From NCBI GenBank assembly GCA_026125795.1, contig JAHCKM010000003.1, positions 868,001 through 932,000 of the forward strand: a DNA stretch of 64,000 nucleotides, read 5' to 3'. This document shows, one piece after another, positions 21,507 through 31,582 of the stretch; the stretch's first letter is position 1; every line of letters begins with the position of its first letter. The stretch is from Burkholderiaceae bacterium. GTDB lineage: Bacteria > Pseudomonadota > Gammaproteobacteria > Burkholderiales > Burkholderiaceae_C. The notes below the pieces were generated by a model. The model was not told where the DNA came from. It made no database searches and was given only the letters and a program-made list of their open reading frames with translations. The position numbers and the translations under genes were made by a program.

Positions 21507-21534
21507 CTTGTGTGCACTAGAATCAACCCCAATT
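21507..21534 (+). promoter_or_regulatory. Candidate heat-shock (sigma-32-like) promoter for ftsH
   Basis: CTTGTG (21507-21512) is followed after 14 nt by CCCCAATT (21527-21534), close to the sigma-32 pattern CTTGAA...CCCCATNT. It lies 87 nt upstream of the ftsH start. A sigma-70-like TAGAAT (21518-21523) overlaps it. A CGAGGCG-CAT-CGCCTCG hairpin at 21574-21590 would lie in the leader. E. coli ftsH is heat-inducible, which makes this plausible. Confidence 0.35.
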
Positions 21535-21620
21535 GAGCCCGTGGGCGCCGCATGGGTCGGCGGGCACCAGCCTCGAGGCGCATCGCCTCGCGTTGAGGCT
21601 GTAGGCTGGAAGGAGCCACG

Positions 21621-23525
<1,905 letters not shown>

Positions 23526-23545
23526 TCGGTCGACGAACTTTGCCA

Positions 23546-23572
23546 ACGGGGCCAGCAGGCCCCGTTTGTTTG
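23546..23572 (+). terminator. Rho-independent terminator after ftsH
   Basis: ACGGGGCC (23547-23554)/GGCCCCGT (23559-23566), AGCA loop, then TTTGTTT. It separates ftsH from folP, which starts 15 nt later. Confidence 0.85.
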
Positions 23573-23586
23573 GTACTGTCGCGCTG

Positions 23587-24420
23587 ATGTTCTGGCAGAC
23601 CTCGCGTCATAGGATCGACCTGTCGCGTCCACGCGTGATGGGCATCGTCAACGTGACGCCCGACTCGTTCTTCGACGGCGGTCGTCACCTGGCCACCGAC
23701 GCGGCACGCTCGCATTGCGAGCGGCTGGTGCAAGAGGGCGCCGACATCCTCGACATCGGCGGCGAATCGACGCGCCCGGGCGCGCAGGCACCGAGCGTGC
23801 AACAGGAGATCGACCGTGTCATGCCGGTGCTGGAGCATGCATGCACGCTGGGCGTGCCGGTGTCCGTGGACACCAGCAGCCCAGAGCTGATGCGCTCGGC
23901 GCTGATCGCGCACGCCGATATCGTGAACGACGTGCGCGCGCTGCGCCGGCCCGGCGCGCTGCAGGTCGTGGCCGAGCACGGGTCGTGCGGTGTTTGCCTG
24001 ATGCACATGCTCGGCGATGACCCGGCGACGATGCAGCAGGCGCCGGAGTACGAAGACGTGGTGGTGCAGGTGCGTCGCTTTCTGCAGGAACGGCTCGATG
24101 TGCTGGTGCGTGCAGGCATCGATCCGACACGCGTGGCGCTCGATCCTGGGATCGGGTTCGGCAAGACGCCCGAGCACAATTGGCAGCTGATGCAGAGGCA
24201 ATCCGAACTCGTTGCGCTGGGCCGTCCCCTGCTGGTGGGCTGGTCGCGCAAGTCGATGTTGGGGCGATTGACCGGCCGGGGGCCCGAAGGACGGCTGGCT
24301 TCGAGCCTCGCCGCCGCGTTGGCGGCCGTCCAGCGTGGCGCGCACATCGTCCGTGTGCACGATGTCGCCGAGACCGTCGATGTGCTCGCGGTCTGGCGTC
24401 GCGCCGGGTTGATCCCGTGA
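23587..24420 (+). CDS. folP: Dihydropteroate synthase
   Basis: 277 residues. Joins 6-hydroxymethyl-dihydropterin diphosphate with p-aminobenzoate in folate synthesis; the target of sulfonamides. The signature [14 protein letters not shown] is near the N-terminus, followed by [16 protein letters not shown] and the late [10 protein letters not shown] loop that holds the pterin. It starts just after the ftsH terminator and runs into glmM (41-nt gap), the usual order in proteobacteria. Confidence 0.95.
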   Translation: MFWQTSRHRIDLSRPRVMGIVNVTPDSFFDGGRHLATDAARSHCERLVQEGADILDIGGESTRPGAQAPSVQQEIDRVMPVLEHACTLGVPVSVDTSSPELMRSALIAHADIVNDVRALRRPGALQVVAEHGSCGVCLMHMLGDDPATMQQAPEYEDVVVQVRRFLQERLDVLVRAGIDPTRVALDPGIGFGKTPEHNWQLMQRQSELVALGRPLLVGWSRKSMLGRLTGRGPEGRLASSLAAALAAVQRGAHIVRVHDVAETVDVLAVWRRAGLIP

Positions 24421-24461
24421 GCACAATCAAGCTTGGGGCCAACAACAAGGATTTGGACGGC

Positions 24462-25793
24462 ATGGCAAGACGCTACTTCGGCACCGACGGCATCCGAGGC
24501 ACCGTGGGCCAGGCGCCGATCACGCCGGACTTCCTGCTGCGCCTGGGCCATGCGGTGGGACGCGTGCTGCGCCGGAACACACGTCGGCCCACGGTGGTGA
24601 TCGGCAAGGACACGCGCATCTCCGGCTACATGATCGAGTCGGCGCTGGAAGCCGGCTTTGCGTCGGCCGGCGTCGACACGCTGCTCAGCGGCCCGATCCC
24701 CACGCCCGGCGTGGCCTACCTCACTCGCGCACTGCGGCTCGACCTGGGCGTGGTGATCAGCGCGTCGCACAACCCGTTTGCCGACAACGGCATCAAGTTC
24801 TTCTCCGCTGCGGGCGAGAAGCTGCCCGACGAGTGGGAGATGGCGGTCGAGACCGCGCTCGGCGAGTCGGCACAGTGGGTCGACGCGGCCGGCCTCGGCA
24901 AGGCGCGCCGCATCGACGACGCGGGCGGCCGGTACATCGAGTTCTGCAAGAGCACGGTGCGCCACGATCTGTCGCTGCGCGGGCTGAAGATCGTGGTCGA
25001 TGCGGCGCACGGCGCGGCCTACCACGTGGCGCCCGAGGTGTTCCACGAACTCGGCGCAGACGTGGTGTCGATCGGCGTCGCACCCGATGGCCTGAACATC
25101 AACGACGGTGTCGGCGCCACCGCACCGGCGGCGCTGGTGAAAGCGGTGGCCGAGCACAAGGCCGACTACGGCGTGGCACTCGATGGCGACGCCGACCGCC
25201 TGGTGATGGTCGACCGCAGCGGGCGCGTCTACAACGGCGACGAGCTGCTCTACGTGATGGCGTCGGAGCGGCTCGCCAACGGCCAGAAGGTCGAAGGCGT
25301 GGTCGGCACGCTGATGACCAACATGGCGATCGAGCTGGCTCTGCGCGCGCGCGACGTGCCGATGGTGCGCGCCAAGGTCGGCGACCGCTACATCCTCGAG
25401 GAACTCACTGCGCGCAGCTGGCTGTTGGGCGGCGAAGGCTCGGGGCATCTGCTGGCGCTCGACAAACACACCACTGGCGACGGCATCATCAGCTCGCTGC
25501 AGGTGTTGCAGGCGGTGTGCCACAGCGGCCGCAGCTTGGCGCAACTGCTCGACGGCGTGGCGCTCTTTCCGCAGACGCTGATCAACGTGCGCCTCGCACC
25601 CGACGTCGATTGGAAGTCCAACCGCACGCTGGCCACCGAGCAGGAGGCGGTGCAGCGCGAGCTGGCCGACAGCGGCCGCGTGCTGATCCGTGCATCGGGC
25701 ACCGAGCCGTTGTTGCGCGTGATGGTCGAAGCCAGCGACGCCGAGCTGGCGCGCGGCTGCGCCGAACGCCTGGCACGCGCCGCACGGGCCTGA
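24462..25793 (+). CDS. glmM: Phosphoglucosamine mutase
   Basis: 443 residues. Converts glucosamine-6-phosphate to glucosamine-1-phosphate for peptidoglycan and lipopolysaccharide. The phosphoserine loop is VVISASHNP with S102 as the catalytic residue. The metal loop is [13 protein letters not shown], the sugar loop GGEGSGHLL, and the phosphate-binding [12 protein letters not shown] is near the end. All four domains are complete. Co-directional with folP. Confidence 0.96.
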   Translation: MARRYFGTDGIRGTVGQAPITPDFLLRLGHAVGRVLRRNTRRPTVVIGKDTRISGYMIESALEAGFASAGVDTLLSGPIPTPGVAYLTRALRLDLGVVISASHNPFADNGIKFFSAAGEKLPDEWEMAVETALGESAQWVDAAGLGKARRIDDAGGRYIEFCKSTVRHDLSLRGLKIVVDAAHGAAYHVAPEVFHELGADVVSIGVAPDGLNINDGVGATAPAALVKAVAEHKADYGVALDGDADRLVMVDRSGRVYNGDELLYVMASERLANGQKVEGVVGTLMTNMAIELALRARDVPMVRAKVGDRYILEELTARSWLLGGEGSGHLLALDKHTTGDGIISSLQVLQAVCHSGRSLAQLLDGVALFPQTLINVRLAPDVDWKSNRTLATEQEAVQRELADSGRVLIRASGTEPLLRVMVEASDAELARGCAERLARAARA

Positions 25794-25869
25794 GCCCCGC
25801 TCGCGCGGCACCCGACCGTGCCATGATGCGCGCGCGCCCTGTGGCGCGCCGTACCAAGGAGGCCCGCGC

Positions 25870-27360
25870 GTGGATCGAGCGCCGCAACTCGCCGCGATCG
25901 ACCTGGGGTCCAACAGCTTCCGGCTCGAGATCTGCCGGGTCGAGCATGCCCATCTGGTCCGTAAGGAATACCTGAAGGACACGGTGCGCCTCGGCGCCGG
26001 GCTCGATGAAAGCGGGCGGCTCGACGACGCGTCGATGCAGCGCGGCTGGACGAGCCTGGCGCGGTTCGCCGAGCGCATCCGCGGTTTCGACGCGCGCACG
26101 ATGCGCGCGGTGGCCACCGCCACGCTGCGCGAAGCGGCCAACCGCGAGGTGTTCGTCGCCAAGGCGCAATCGCTGCTGGGCTTTCCGATCGACGTGATTT
26201 CGGGACATGAAGAGGCGCGGCTGATCTATGGCGGCGTTTCGCACTTCCTGCCGCCCACCAGCGAGGCACGGCTGGTGTTCGACATCGGCGGGCGATCGAC
26301 CGAGCTGATCAACGGGCACGGCCCGTTGCCGGAGCAGGTGGAGTCTTACGGGGTCGGCAGCGTCGAGCTGTCGATGCGCTACTTCGCCGACGGCCGCATC
26401 GGCGCGCGCAACTTTGCGGCAGCGCGCGTGGCGGCCGCTGCGGTGCTCGAGGGCGCCGCCGGCGCGCTCGGCGCCCAGAGCTGGGACGCCGTGTATGGCG
26501 CCTCGGGTACCGTGGGCGCGGTGTCCGACGTGTTGCGCGCGGAGGGGCTGACCGATGGTGCGATCACGCGCCCGGCGATGGACGCGGTGACGCGGCGTCT
26601 GATCGAAGCCGGCCACGTCGACCGCGTGCAGCTCGCCGGCCTGAAGGACGAACGGCGCGCCGTCATCGGCGGCGGCGTGGCGATCGTGCAGGCGCTGATC
26701 GACCTGCTGCAGCTCGAGCGCATCGAGCCGGCGCGCGGTGCGTTGCGCCACGGCGTGATGGTGGAGATGCTGCAGCGTGACCTGGCCGCACCCGATGTGC
26801 GCCAGGCCACCGTGCAGCGCCTGCAGAAGCAGTTTGGCGTCGATGCCGTGCATGCGCAGCGCGTCGAGCGGATGGCGTTGTGGCTGTTCGAGGCGCTGCG
26901 TCCGGCCAGCGACACCGCACTGCGGCGCGCCGGCGACAAGCTGCGCTGGGCCGCGCTGCTGCACGAGGTGGGCATGGCGGTCTCGCACGAGGACTACCAC
27001 AAGCACGGCGAATACATCGTGCGGCACGCCGACGCCGCCGGCTTTGCCGAGCACCAGCTGGAGCGCCTGAGCACGCTGGTGCTGGCGCAGCGCGGTGGCC
27101 TGCGCAAGGTGGAAGAACGGCTGGCCGCCGATGCGCTGCTGCGCGATCAGGTGCTCGCGCTGCGCATGGCAACCATCTTCTGCCACGCGCGGCGCGACCC
27201 GGCGCCGGCCAGGATGCGCATCGGACACCACGGGGCTGGCTGGGTATTCGCCATCGACAGCCCGTGGTCGCAGGCGCATCCGCAATCGATGCACCTGCTG
27301 CGCGAGGAAGAGAAGGCCTGGTCGCGCACCCCCTGGCCGTTGCGGCTGCAGATCGACTGA
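25870..27360 (+). CDS. ppx: Exopolyphosphatase (Ppx/GppA family)
   Basis: 496 residues. The N-terminal ASKHA-type phosphatase domain has IDLGSNSFRLEI and VFDIGGRSTELI (phosphate loops). The C-terminal HD-like domain (about 310-496) has LLHEVGMAVSHEDYHKHGEYIV. It degrades inorganic polyphosphate, and family members also act on pppGpp. GTG start with AAGGAGG upstream. It is convergent with sixA-ppk1, so polyphosphate breakdown and synthesis genes sit tail to tail. Confidence 0.93.
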   Translation: MDRAPQLAAIDLGSNSFRLEICRVEHAHLVRKEYLKDTVRLGAGLDESGRLDDASMQRGWTSLARFAERIRGFDARTMRAVATATLREAANREVFVAKAQSLLGFPIDVISGHEEARLIYGGVSHFLPPTSEARLVFDIGGRSTELINGHGPLPEQVESYGVGSVELSMRYFADGRIGARNFAAARVAAAAVLEGAAGALGAQSWDAVYGASGTVGAVSDVLRAEGLTDGAITRPAMDAVTRRLIEAGHVDRVQLAGLKDERRAVIGGGVAIVQALIDLLQLERIEPARGALRHGVMVEMLQRDLAAPDVRQATVQRLQKQFGVDAVHAQRVERMALWLFEALRPASDTALRRAGDKLRWAALLHEVGMAVSHEDYHKHGEYIVRHADAAGFAEHQLERLSTLVLAQRGGLRKVEERLAADALLRDQVLALRMATIFCHARRDPAPARMRIGHHGAGWVFAIDSPWSQAHPQSMHLLREEEKAWSRTPWPLRLQID

Positions 27361-27388
27361 ACGCGACCGTCAGGTCGCTTCGGGGCAG

Positions 27389-27436
27389 GCTCACTTCGCG
27401 CGAGCGAAGTGAAGGCGCGAAGCGCCGGCCGGAGCC
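27389..27436. repeat. Palindromic repeat element, copy 2
   Basis: TCACTTCGC (27391-27399)/GCGAAGTGA (27404-27412), then GGCGC-GAA-GCGCC (27414-27426) and GGCCGGAGCC. About 35 nt are nearly identical to the end of the array at 38989-39030. It lies between the convergent ppx and sixA genes and may form a bidirectional transcription barrier. Confidence 0.7.
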
Positions 27437-27442
27437 AACCCG

Positions 27443-27925
27443 CTACATCACCTCGGGCGACTGCACGCACACCACATAGGTCTGCGTGCGTCCCTCGCCG
27501 TCGCGCTCGCCGTCGCCGGCGCGGTTGCGCAGCCACCAGACCGCTCCCTTGCGGATCGTCCACGGCGCAGCACGCCCGGTGAGCAGCAGCGAGGCGAGTT
27601 CGCCCAGCGCAGGCTGATGCCCCACCAGCAGCACCGTGCGCCGTCCGTCGGGCCAGCCGCTGACGGCGAGCAGATCCTGGGGCGACGCGCCCGGACCGAT
27701 CGAGTCGACGGTGGTGAACTTGCGTTCGAGCCGGGCGGCCGTGCGCTGCGCGCGCTCCGCAGGGCTCACGAGGATGCGCACGCCGTGCGGCATCTGCCGA
27801 TGCAGCCACATTGCCATGCGCGCGGCCTGCCGTTCGCCGCGTGCCGTGAGCTTGCGCTTCATGTCGTCGCGTGCGGCGTCTTCGCCGTCTTCGGCATCGG
27901 CATGGCGCCACAGAATCAGGTCCAT
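27443..27925 (-). CDS. sixA: SixA-type phosphohistidine phosphatase
   Basis: 160 residues, histidine phosphatase superfamily. The catalytic motif is LILWRHADAED (RHx, phosphohistidine intermediate), and the second histidine is in VLLVGHQPALGEL. SixA proteins remove phosphate from histidine in phosphorelay or PTS proteins. The start at 27925 gives the family N-terminus; it begins 10 nt after the ppk1 stop on the same strand, so ppk1 and sixA are probably one transcript, and sixA may thus be phosphate-regulated. Confidence 0.88.
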   Translation of the reverse strand: MDLILWRHADAEDGEDAARDDMKRKLTARGERQAARMAMWLHRQMPHGVRILVSPAERAQRTAARLERKFTTVDSIGPGASPQDLLAVSGWPDGRRTVLLVGHQPALGELASLLLTGRAAPWTIRKGAVWWLRNRAGDGERDGEGRTQTYVVCVQSPEVM

Positions 27926-27935
27926 GCGGCGTCTC

Positions 27936-30002
27936 TCAGCGGCGCGCGGCGTCATAGCGCCGGCTGAGTTCGCGCTGTGCCGAACGCCCGGGCTTGCCGC
28001 GCAGCTGTGCCAGTCGCTCGTAGTGACCGTCGGGCATCATCTGCCAAGCGTCGCGTTCGTCGTGCAGGTAGGCGGTCAGCGTCTCGTCGATCAGGCGCTG
28101 GCGCGTCGCCGGGTCGGCGATCGGCCATGCCAGCTCGATGCGGCGGAACATGTTGCGGCCCATCCAGTCTGCACTCGACAGGTACAGCTTCTCGTCATCG
28201 CCGACGCGAAAGTAGAACACCCGCGAGTGTTCCAGAAAGCGGCCGACGATCGATCGCACGCGCACGTTGTCCGAGAAGCCCACGCGCCCGGCGGGTACCA
28301 CGCAGGCGCCACGCACGATGAGGTCGATCGACACGCCGGCGCGGCCAGCCTCGGCGAGCGCCAGGCCGAGCGCCTCGTCGGTGAGCGCATTCATCTTCAG
28401 CACAATGCGCGCCGGCTTGCCCGCCTTGGCGGCGGCGGTGCACGCGTGCACATGCTCCATCATCCGGCGGTGCAGCGCGAACGGCGCCATCAACAGGGCC
28501 TTGAGGCCGGTGACGCGGCTCTGGCTGGCGAGGTGCTGGAATACCTGAGCCATGTCGGCCGTGATGCGCGCATCGGCCGTCAGGTGGCCCACGTCGGTGT
28601 ACAGGCGCGCCGTGTGCGGGTTGTAGTTGCCGGTGGACAGGTGCCCGTAGCGGCGCAGGTGGCGCCCCTCGCGGCGCGTGATCAGCAGCATCTTGGCGTG
28701 GGTCTTCAGGCCGACGATGCCGTACACCACCTGCGCGCCCAGCGCCTCGAGCCGCTCGGCCCAGTTGATGTTGGCCTCTTCGTCGAAGCGTGCCTTCAGT
28801 TCCACCACCACCACCACTTCCTTGCCGCGGCTGGCGGCCTCGAGCAGCAGGTCCATCAGCGCGGAGTCGGCACCCGCGCGATAGATCGTCTGCTGGATCG
28901 AAAGCACCTGCGGGTCGTGCACCGCTTCGCGCAGCAGCGACACCACCGGCTCGAACGACTCGAACGGGTGGTGCAGCAGCAGGTCTCCTGCACGCAGGCG
29001 TTCGAACATCGAGTCGAACAAGGGCACGGTGGCGGGCAGCGCCGGCGTGTACGGTGGAAAGTGCAGCGCCGGGTTCGGAGCGAGGTCGATCAGCTGGGCC
29101 AGGCGCACGAGGTTCACCGGTCCGTCGACGCGGTACAGCGCCTGCTCGGTCAGGTTGAACTGCTCGAGCAGGAACTGCCACAGCGGCTCCGGGCAGGAGA
29201 TGGCCACCTCGAGGCGCACCGCGCGCCCGAACTGGCGCTGCGACAGGCCCAGGCGCAGCGCCTGCCGCAGATTCGTCACCTCGAGCTCATCGACCACGAG
29301 GTCGGAGTCGCGCGTGACGCGGAACTGCGAAAACCCCTCGACGTGGCGCTCCGGAAACAGCTCGTGCAGGTGCGCGCGGATCACGCTCGACAGCAGCACG
29401 AAGCCCTGGCGCCGTCCGGTGAGCTCGTCAGGCAGCTTGATCACGCGCGGCAGCGCGCGTGGCACGCGCACGATGGCGATGTCGTTTTCGCGGCCGAACG
29501 CGTCGCGGCCGTTGAGCCGCACGATGAAGTGCAGCGACTTGTTGGCCACCTGGGGAAACGGGTGCGCCGGATCGAGGCTCACCGGTACGAGCAGCGGCCG
29601 CACCTCGCGCGCGAAGAATGCGCTGACCCAGCGCCGCTGCGCGCCGTTGCGCTCGCCGTGCGACAGGATCTGGATCCCGGCCTTCTTCAGCGCCGGCGTG
29701 AGGTGGTCGTTGTACAGCGCGTACTGCTGGTCGACCAGCGCGTGGGCCGACAGCGAGATGTCGCGCATCGCCGCGGCGGCGTGCGCTTGCCCCGCCGGGG
29801 TGGCCGGCTGGCGCAGCTCGTCGAGCGTGTCGGACACGCGGATCTCGAAGAACTCGTCGAGATTGGACGAGACGATGCAAAGATAACGCAGCCGCTCCAG
29901 GAGCGGCACGTCGGCATGACGGGCCATCTCGAGCACGCGTGCATTGAACGCCAGGGTGCCCAGGTCTCTGTGGAGCAGCGGTGGCGACGCGGCCGGACTC
30001 AC
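27936..30002 (-). CDS. ppk1: Polyphosphate kinase 1
   Basis: 688 residues, normal for PPK1. It polymerises ATP gamma-phosphate into inorganic polyphosphate. The N-terminal domain has LRYLCIVSSNLDEFFEIRV. The phospholipase-D-like catalytic core has THAKMLLITRREG (autophosphorylated histidine) and YGHLSTGNYNPHTARLYTD. GTG at 30002 is the only start giving the conserved N-terminus. A PhoB-box-like site faces this gene at 30026-30043, and the inferred -10 lies about 7 nt before the GTG, implying a leaderless or almost leaderless message. Confidence 0.95.
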   Translation of the reverse strand: MSPAASPPLLHRDLGTLAFNARVLEMARHADVPLLERLRYLCIVSSNLDEFFEIRVSDTLDELRQPATPAGQAHAAAAMRDISLSAHALVDQQYALYNDHLTPALKKAGIQILSHGERNGAQRRWVSAFFAREVRPLLVPVSLDPAHPFPQVANKSLHFIVRLNGRDAFGRENDIAIVRVPRALPRVIKLPDELTGRRQGFVLLSSVIRAHLHELFPERHVEGFSQFRVTRDSDLVVDELEVTNLRQALRLGLSQRQFGRAVRLEVAISCPEPLWQFLLEQFNLTEQALYRVDGPVNLVRLAQLIDLAPNPALHFPPYTPALPATVPLFDSMFERLRAGDLLLHHPFESFEPVVSLLREAVHDPQVLSIQQTIYRAGADSALMDLLLEAASRGKEVVVVVELKARFDEEANINWAERLEALGAQVVYGIVGLKTHAKMLLITRREGRHLRRYGHLSTGNYNPHTARLYTDVGHLTADARITADMAQVFQHLASQSRVTGLKALLMAPFALHRRMMEHVHACTAAAKAGKPARIVLKMNALTDEALGLALAEAGRAGVSIDLIVRGACVVPAGRVGFSDNVRVRSIVGRFLEHSRVFYFRVGDDEKLYLSSADWMGRNMFRRIELAWPIADPATRQRLIDETLTAYLHDERDAWQMMPDGHYERLAQLRGKPGRSAQRELSRRYDAARR

Positions 30003-30009
30003 CGGGGGG

Positions 30010-30043
30010 ATTGTCGCGCCGGTTCGTGACAGTTGTTTGACAG
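30010..30043 (-). promoter_or_regulatory. PhoB box and -10 facing ppk1
   Basis: On the minus strand 30043-30026 reads CTGTCAAACAACTGTCAC: two TGTCA half-sites 11 nt apart, 16 of 18 matching the E. coli consensus CTGTCATAAAACTGTCAC. GACAAT (30015-30010) lies 11 nt beyond the last half-site, the spacing of PhoB-dependent promoters such as E. coli pstS. ppk1 should therefore be induced by phosphate starvation. Confidence 0.75.
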
Positions 30044-30105
30044 GCGGTTGTCGCTTTCGTGAAGCACCGGTCTGCCGGTTTTCACGCCTGCGACCCGGGC
30101 GGCGG

Positions 30106-30140
30106 CTGTCATGAAACTGTCACGGGTCGCGGTCCATGAT
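30106..30140 (+). promoter_or_regulatory. PhoB box facing the small membrane-peptide gene
   Basis: 30106-30123 reads CTGTCATGAAACTGTCAC, 17 of 18 matching the PhoB-box consensus. CATGAT (30135-30140) is a 4/6 -10 match 12 nt after the last half-site. The direction is plus, toward the 54-codon frame at 30197 and beyond it pstS. Confidence 0.75.
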
Positions 30141-30196
30141 GCAGCGACGCCTCGGACGCTGCGGGGCGGCAAGGACTGGCTCTCGGAGCTCATGCC

Positions 30197-30361
30197 ATGC
30201 ATCCCGTCATTGCCGGTTTGGTTGCTCTGCTGATCCTGCTCGCGATCGCGTCGGTCGTCCTGTTGCACCGCAAGGCCAGGGCGGCGCTCGCGGATCACGA
30301 TCCACGAAGCGAGGATAGCGATGCGATCCTGGTTGACCCGGCCCGCTCCCGATCCGCCTGA
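30197..30361 (+). CDS. Putative 54-residue single-pass membrane peptide in the Pho region
   Basis: A short frame not matching any family I recognise. It starts MHPVIAGLVALLILLAIASV and continues with hydrophobic residues to about residue 23, then a basic stop-transfer (HRKARAA) and an acidic/polar tail of about 25 residues: an N-out or N-in single-span topology with a cytoplasmic tail is likely. GGAG (30185-30188) lies 8 nt before the ATG. It is 73 nt downstream of a near-perfect PhoB box and upstream of pstS. Good ribosome site, membrane profile and promoter context support it; the short length and lack of homology argue for caution. Confidence 0.5.
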   Translation: MHPVIAGLVALLILLAIASVVLLHRKARAALADHDPRSEDSDAILVDPARSRSA

Positions 30362-30386
30362 ACGTTGTCCCGGACCGGGTGTCCGG

Positions 30387-30442
30387 TTGTCATGAACCTT
30401 GCGCCGAAGCGTCACGAACCCGTCATACGGTCCTCCTACAGT
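30387..30442 (+). promoter_or_regulatory. Tandem PhoB boxes and -10 of the pst operon
   Basis: Half-sites spaced exactly 11 nt: TGTCA (30388), TTGCG (30399, degenerate), CGTCA (30410), CGTCA (30421). The -10-like TACAGT (30437-30442) begins 11 nt after the last half-site. This is the layout of E. coli pstS, where PhoB boxes replace the -35. pstS starts at 30477. Confidence 0.8.
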
Positions 30443-30476
30443 GCTCGCTGACACAAATACCGATGAAAGGAACACC

Positions 30477-31472
30477 ATGCGTACGATGCGAATCGAGTTG
30501 GCGGCCGTTGCGCTGGCACTCGGGTCTTTGGGCGCTGCGGCGCATGCCCAGGTGGTGAAGATCGACGGCTCGTCGACCGTCTATCCGGTCACCGAAGGCG
30601 TGGCCGAGGACTTTCAGAAGCTGAAGAAGGGCGCGGTCAAGGTCACGGTCGGCATCTCGGGAACGGGCGGCGGTTTCAAGAAGTTCTGCCGCGGCGAGAC
30701 CGACATCTCCAACGCCTCGCGCCCGATCCAGAAGAAGGAGATGGACGACTGCAAGGCCGCAGGCATCGAGTACTTCGAGCTGCCGGTGGCTTTCGACGCG
30801 CTCACCGTTGTGGTCAACCCGAAGAACGCGTTTATCAAGCAACTGTCGGTCGAGGAACTCAAGACCATGTGGGAGCCGGCCGCGCAGGGCAAGGTCACCA
30901 GCTGGAAGCAGGTGAATCCGGCATTCCCCGACGCGCCGCTCAAGCTGTTCGGCGCCGGGGCCGACTCGGGAACGTTTGACTACTTCACCGAAGCGGTCAC
31001 GGGCAAGTCCAAGTCCAGCCGTGGCGACTTCACCGCCTCCGAGGACGACAACGTGCTCGTGCAAGGGGTGTCGCAGGACGTCAACGCGCTGGCCTTCTTC
31101 GGCTATGCCTACTACGCCGAGAACACGAGCCGGCTGAAGGCCGTGCCGATCGCCGAGAAGGCCGGCAAGCCGGCGGTGTCGCCGAGCGAGAAGACGGTGC
31201 TGGACGGCTCCTACCAGCCGCTTTCGCGGCCGATCTTCATCTACGTCAGCGCCAAGTCGCTGGCCAAGCCGGAGGTCAAGGAGTTCGTCGAGTACTACAT
31301 GAAGGAAGGCGCAAAGCTCGCCAAGGAAGTGAAGTACGTGCCGCTGCCTGCGAAGGCATACACGACGAACCTGGAGCACCTTGCCAAGGGCAAGAAGGGC
31401 ACGGTGTTCGGTGGTGCTTCCGAAGTCGGCATCACGATCGAGGCACTGTTGGCGCGCGAAGCCAAGCTCTGA
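30477..31472 (+). CDS. pstS: Phosphate ABC transporter substrate-binding protein
   Basis: 331 residues. A Sec signal peptide ends at AAAHA (about residue 25). The mature part begins VVKIDGSSTVYPVTEG, with phosphate-loop segments ISGTGGGFKKFCRGETDISNASRP and GADSGTFDYFTE that contact phosphate in PstS structures. High-affinity periplasmic phosphate capture. Preceded by tandem PhoB boxes; a stable hairpin separates it from pstC, likely setting its higher expression. Confidence 0.95.
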   Translation: MRTMRIELAAVALALGSLGAAAHAQVVKIDGSSTVYPVTEGVAEDFQKLKKGAVKVTVGISGTGGGFKKFCRGETDISNASRPIQKKEMDDCKAAGIEYFELPVAFDALTVVVNPKNAFIKQLSVEELKTMWEPAAQGKVTSWKQVNPAFPDAPLKLFGAGADSGTFDYFTEAVTGKSKSSRGDFTASEDDNVLVQGVSQDVNALAFFGYAYYAENTSRLKAVPIAEKAGKPAVSPSEKTVLDGSYQPLSRPIFIYVSAKSLAKPEVKEFVEYYMKEGAKLAKEVKYVPLPAKAYTTNLEHLAKGKKGTVFGGASEVGITIEALLAREAKL

Positions 31473-31500
31473 AAGGCGGCATCCGCCCGTACTGACACGC

Positions 31501-31540
31501 GCCGTGCTGGGAGCGCATCGCTGCCAGCACGGTTTCGTTT
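31501..31540 (+). terminator. Intercistronic hairpin between pstS and pstC
   Basis: CCGTGCTGG (31502-31510)/CCAGCACGG (31524-31532) with an inner AGCG-CAT-CGCT stem, followed by TTTCGTTT. It probably acts as a partial terminator or 3'-end stabiliser giving an excess of pstS message. Confidence 0.7.
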
Positions 31541-31582
31541 GCCGGCGCAACCCCTCAAGGCTCCTCGCAGCGGAGACCTAGA

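Noticed and set aside
27636-30029. Open frame of 797 codons on the plus strand
   Set aside because: Antisense to ppk1 and sixA, both of which have clear family motifs.
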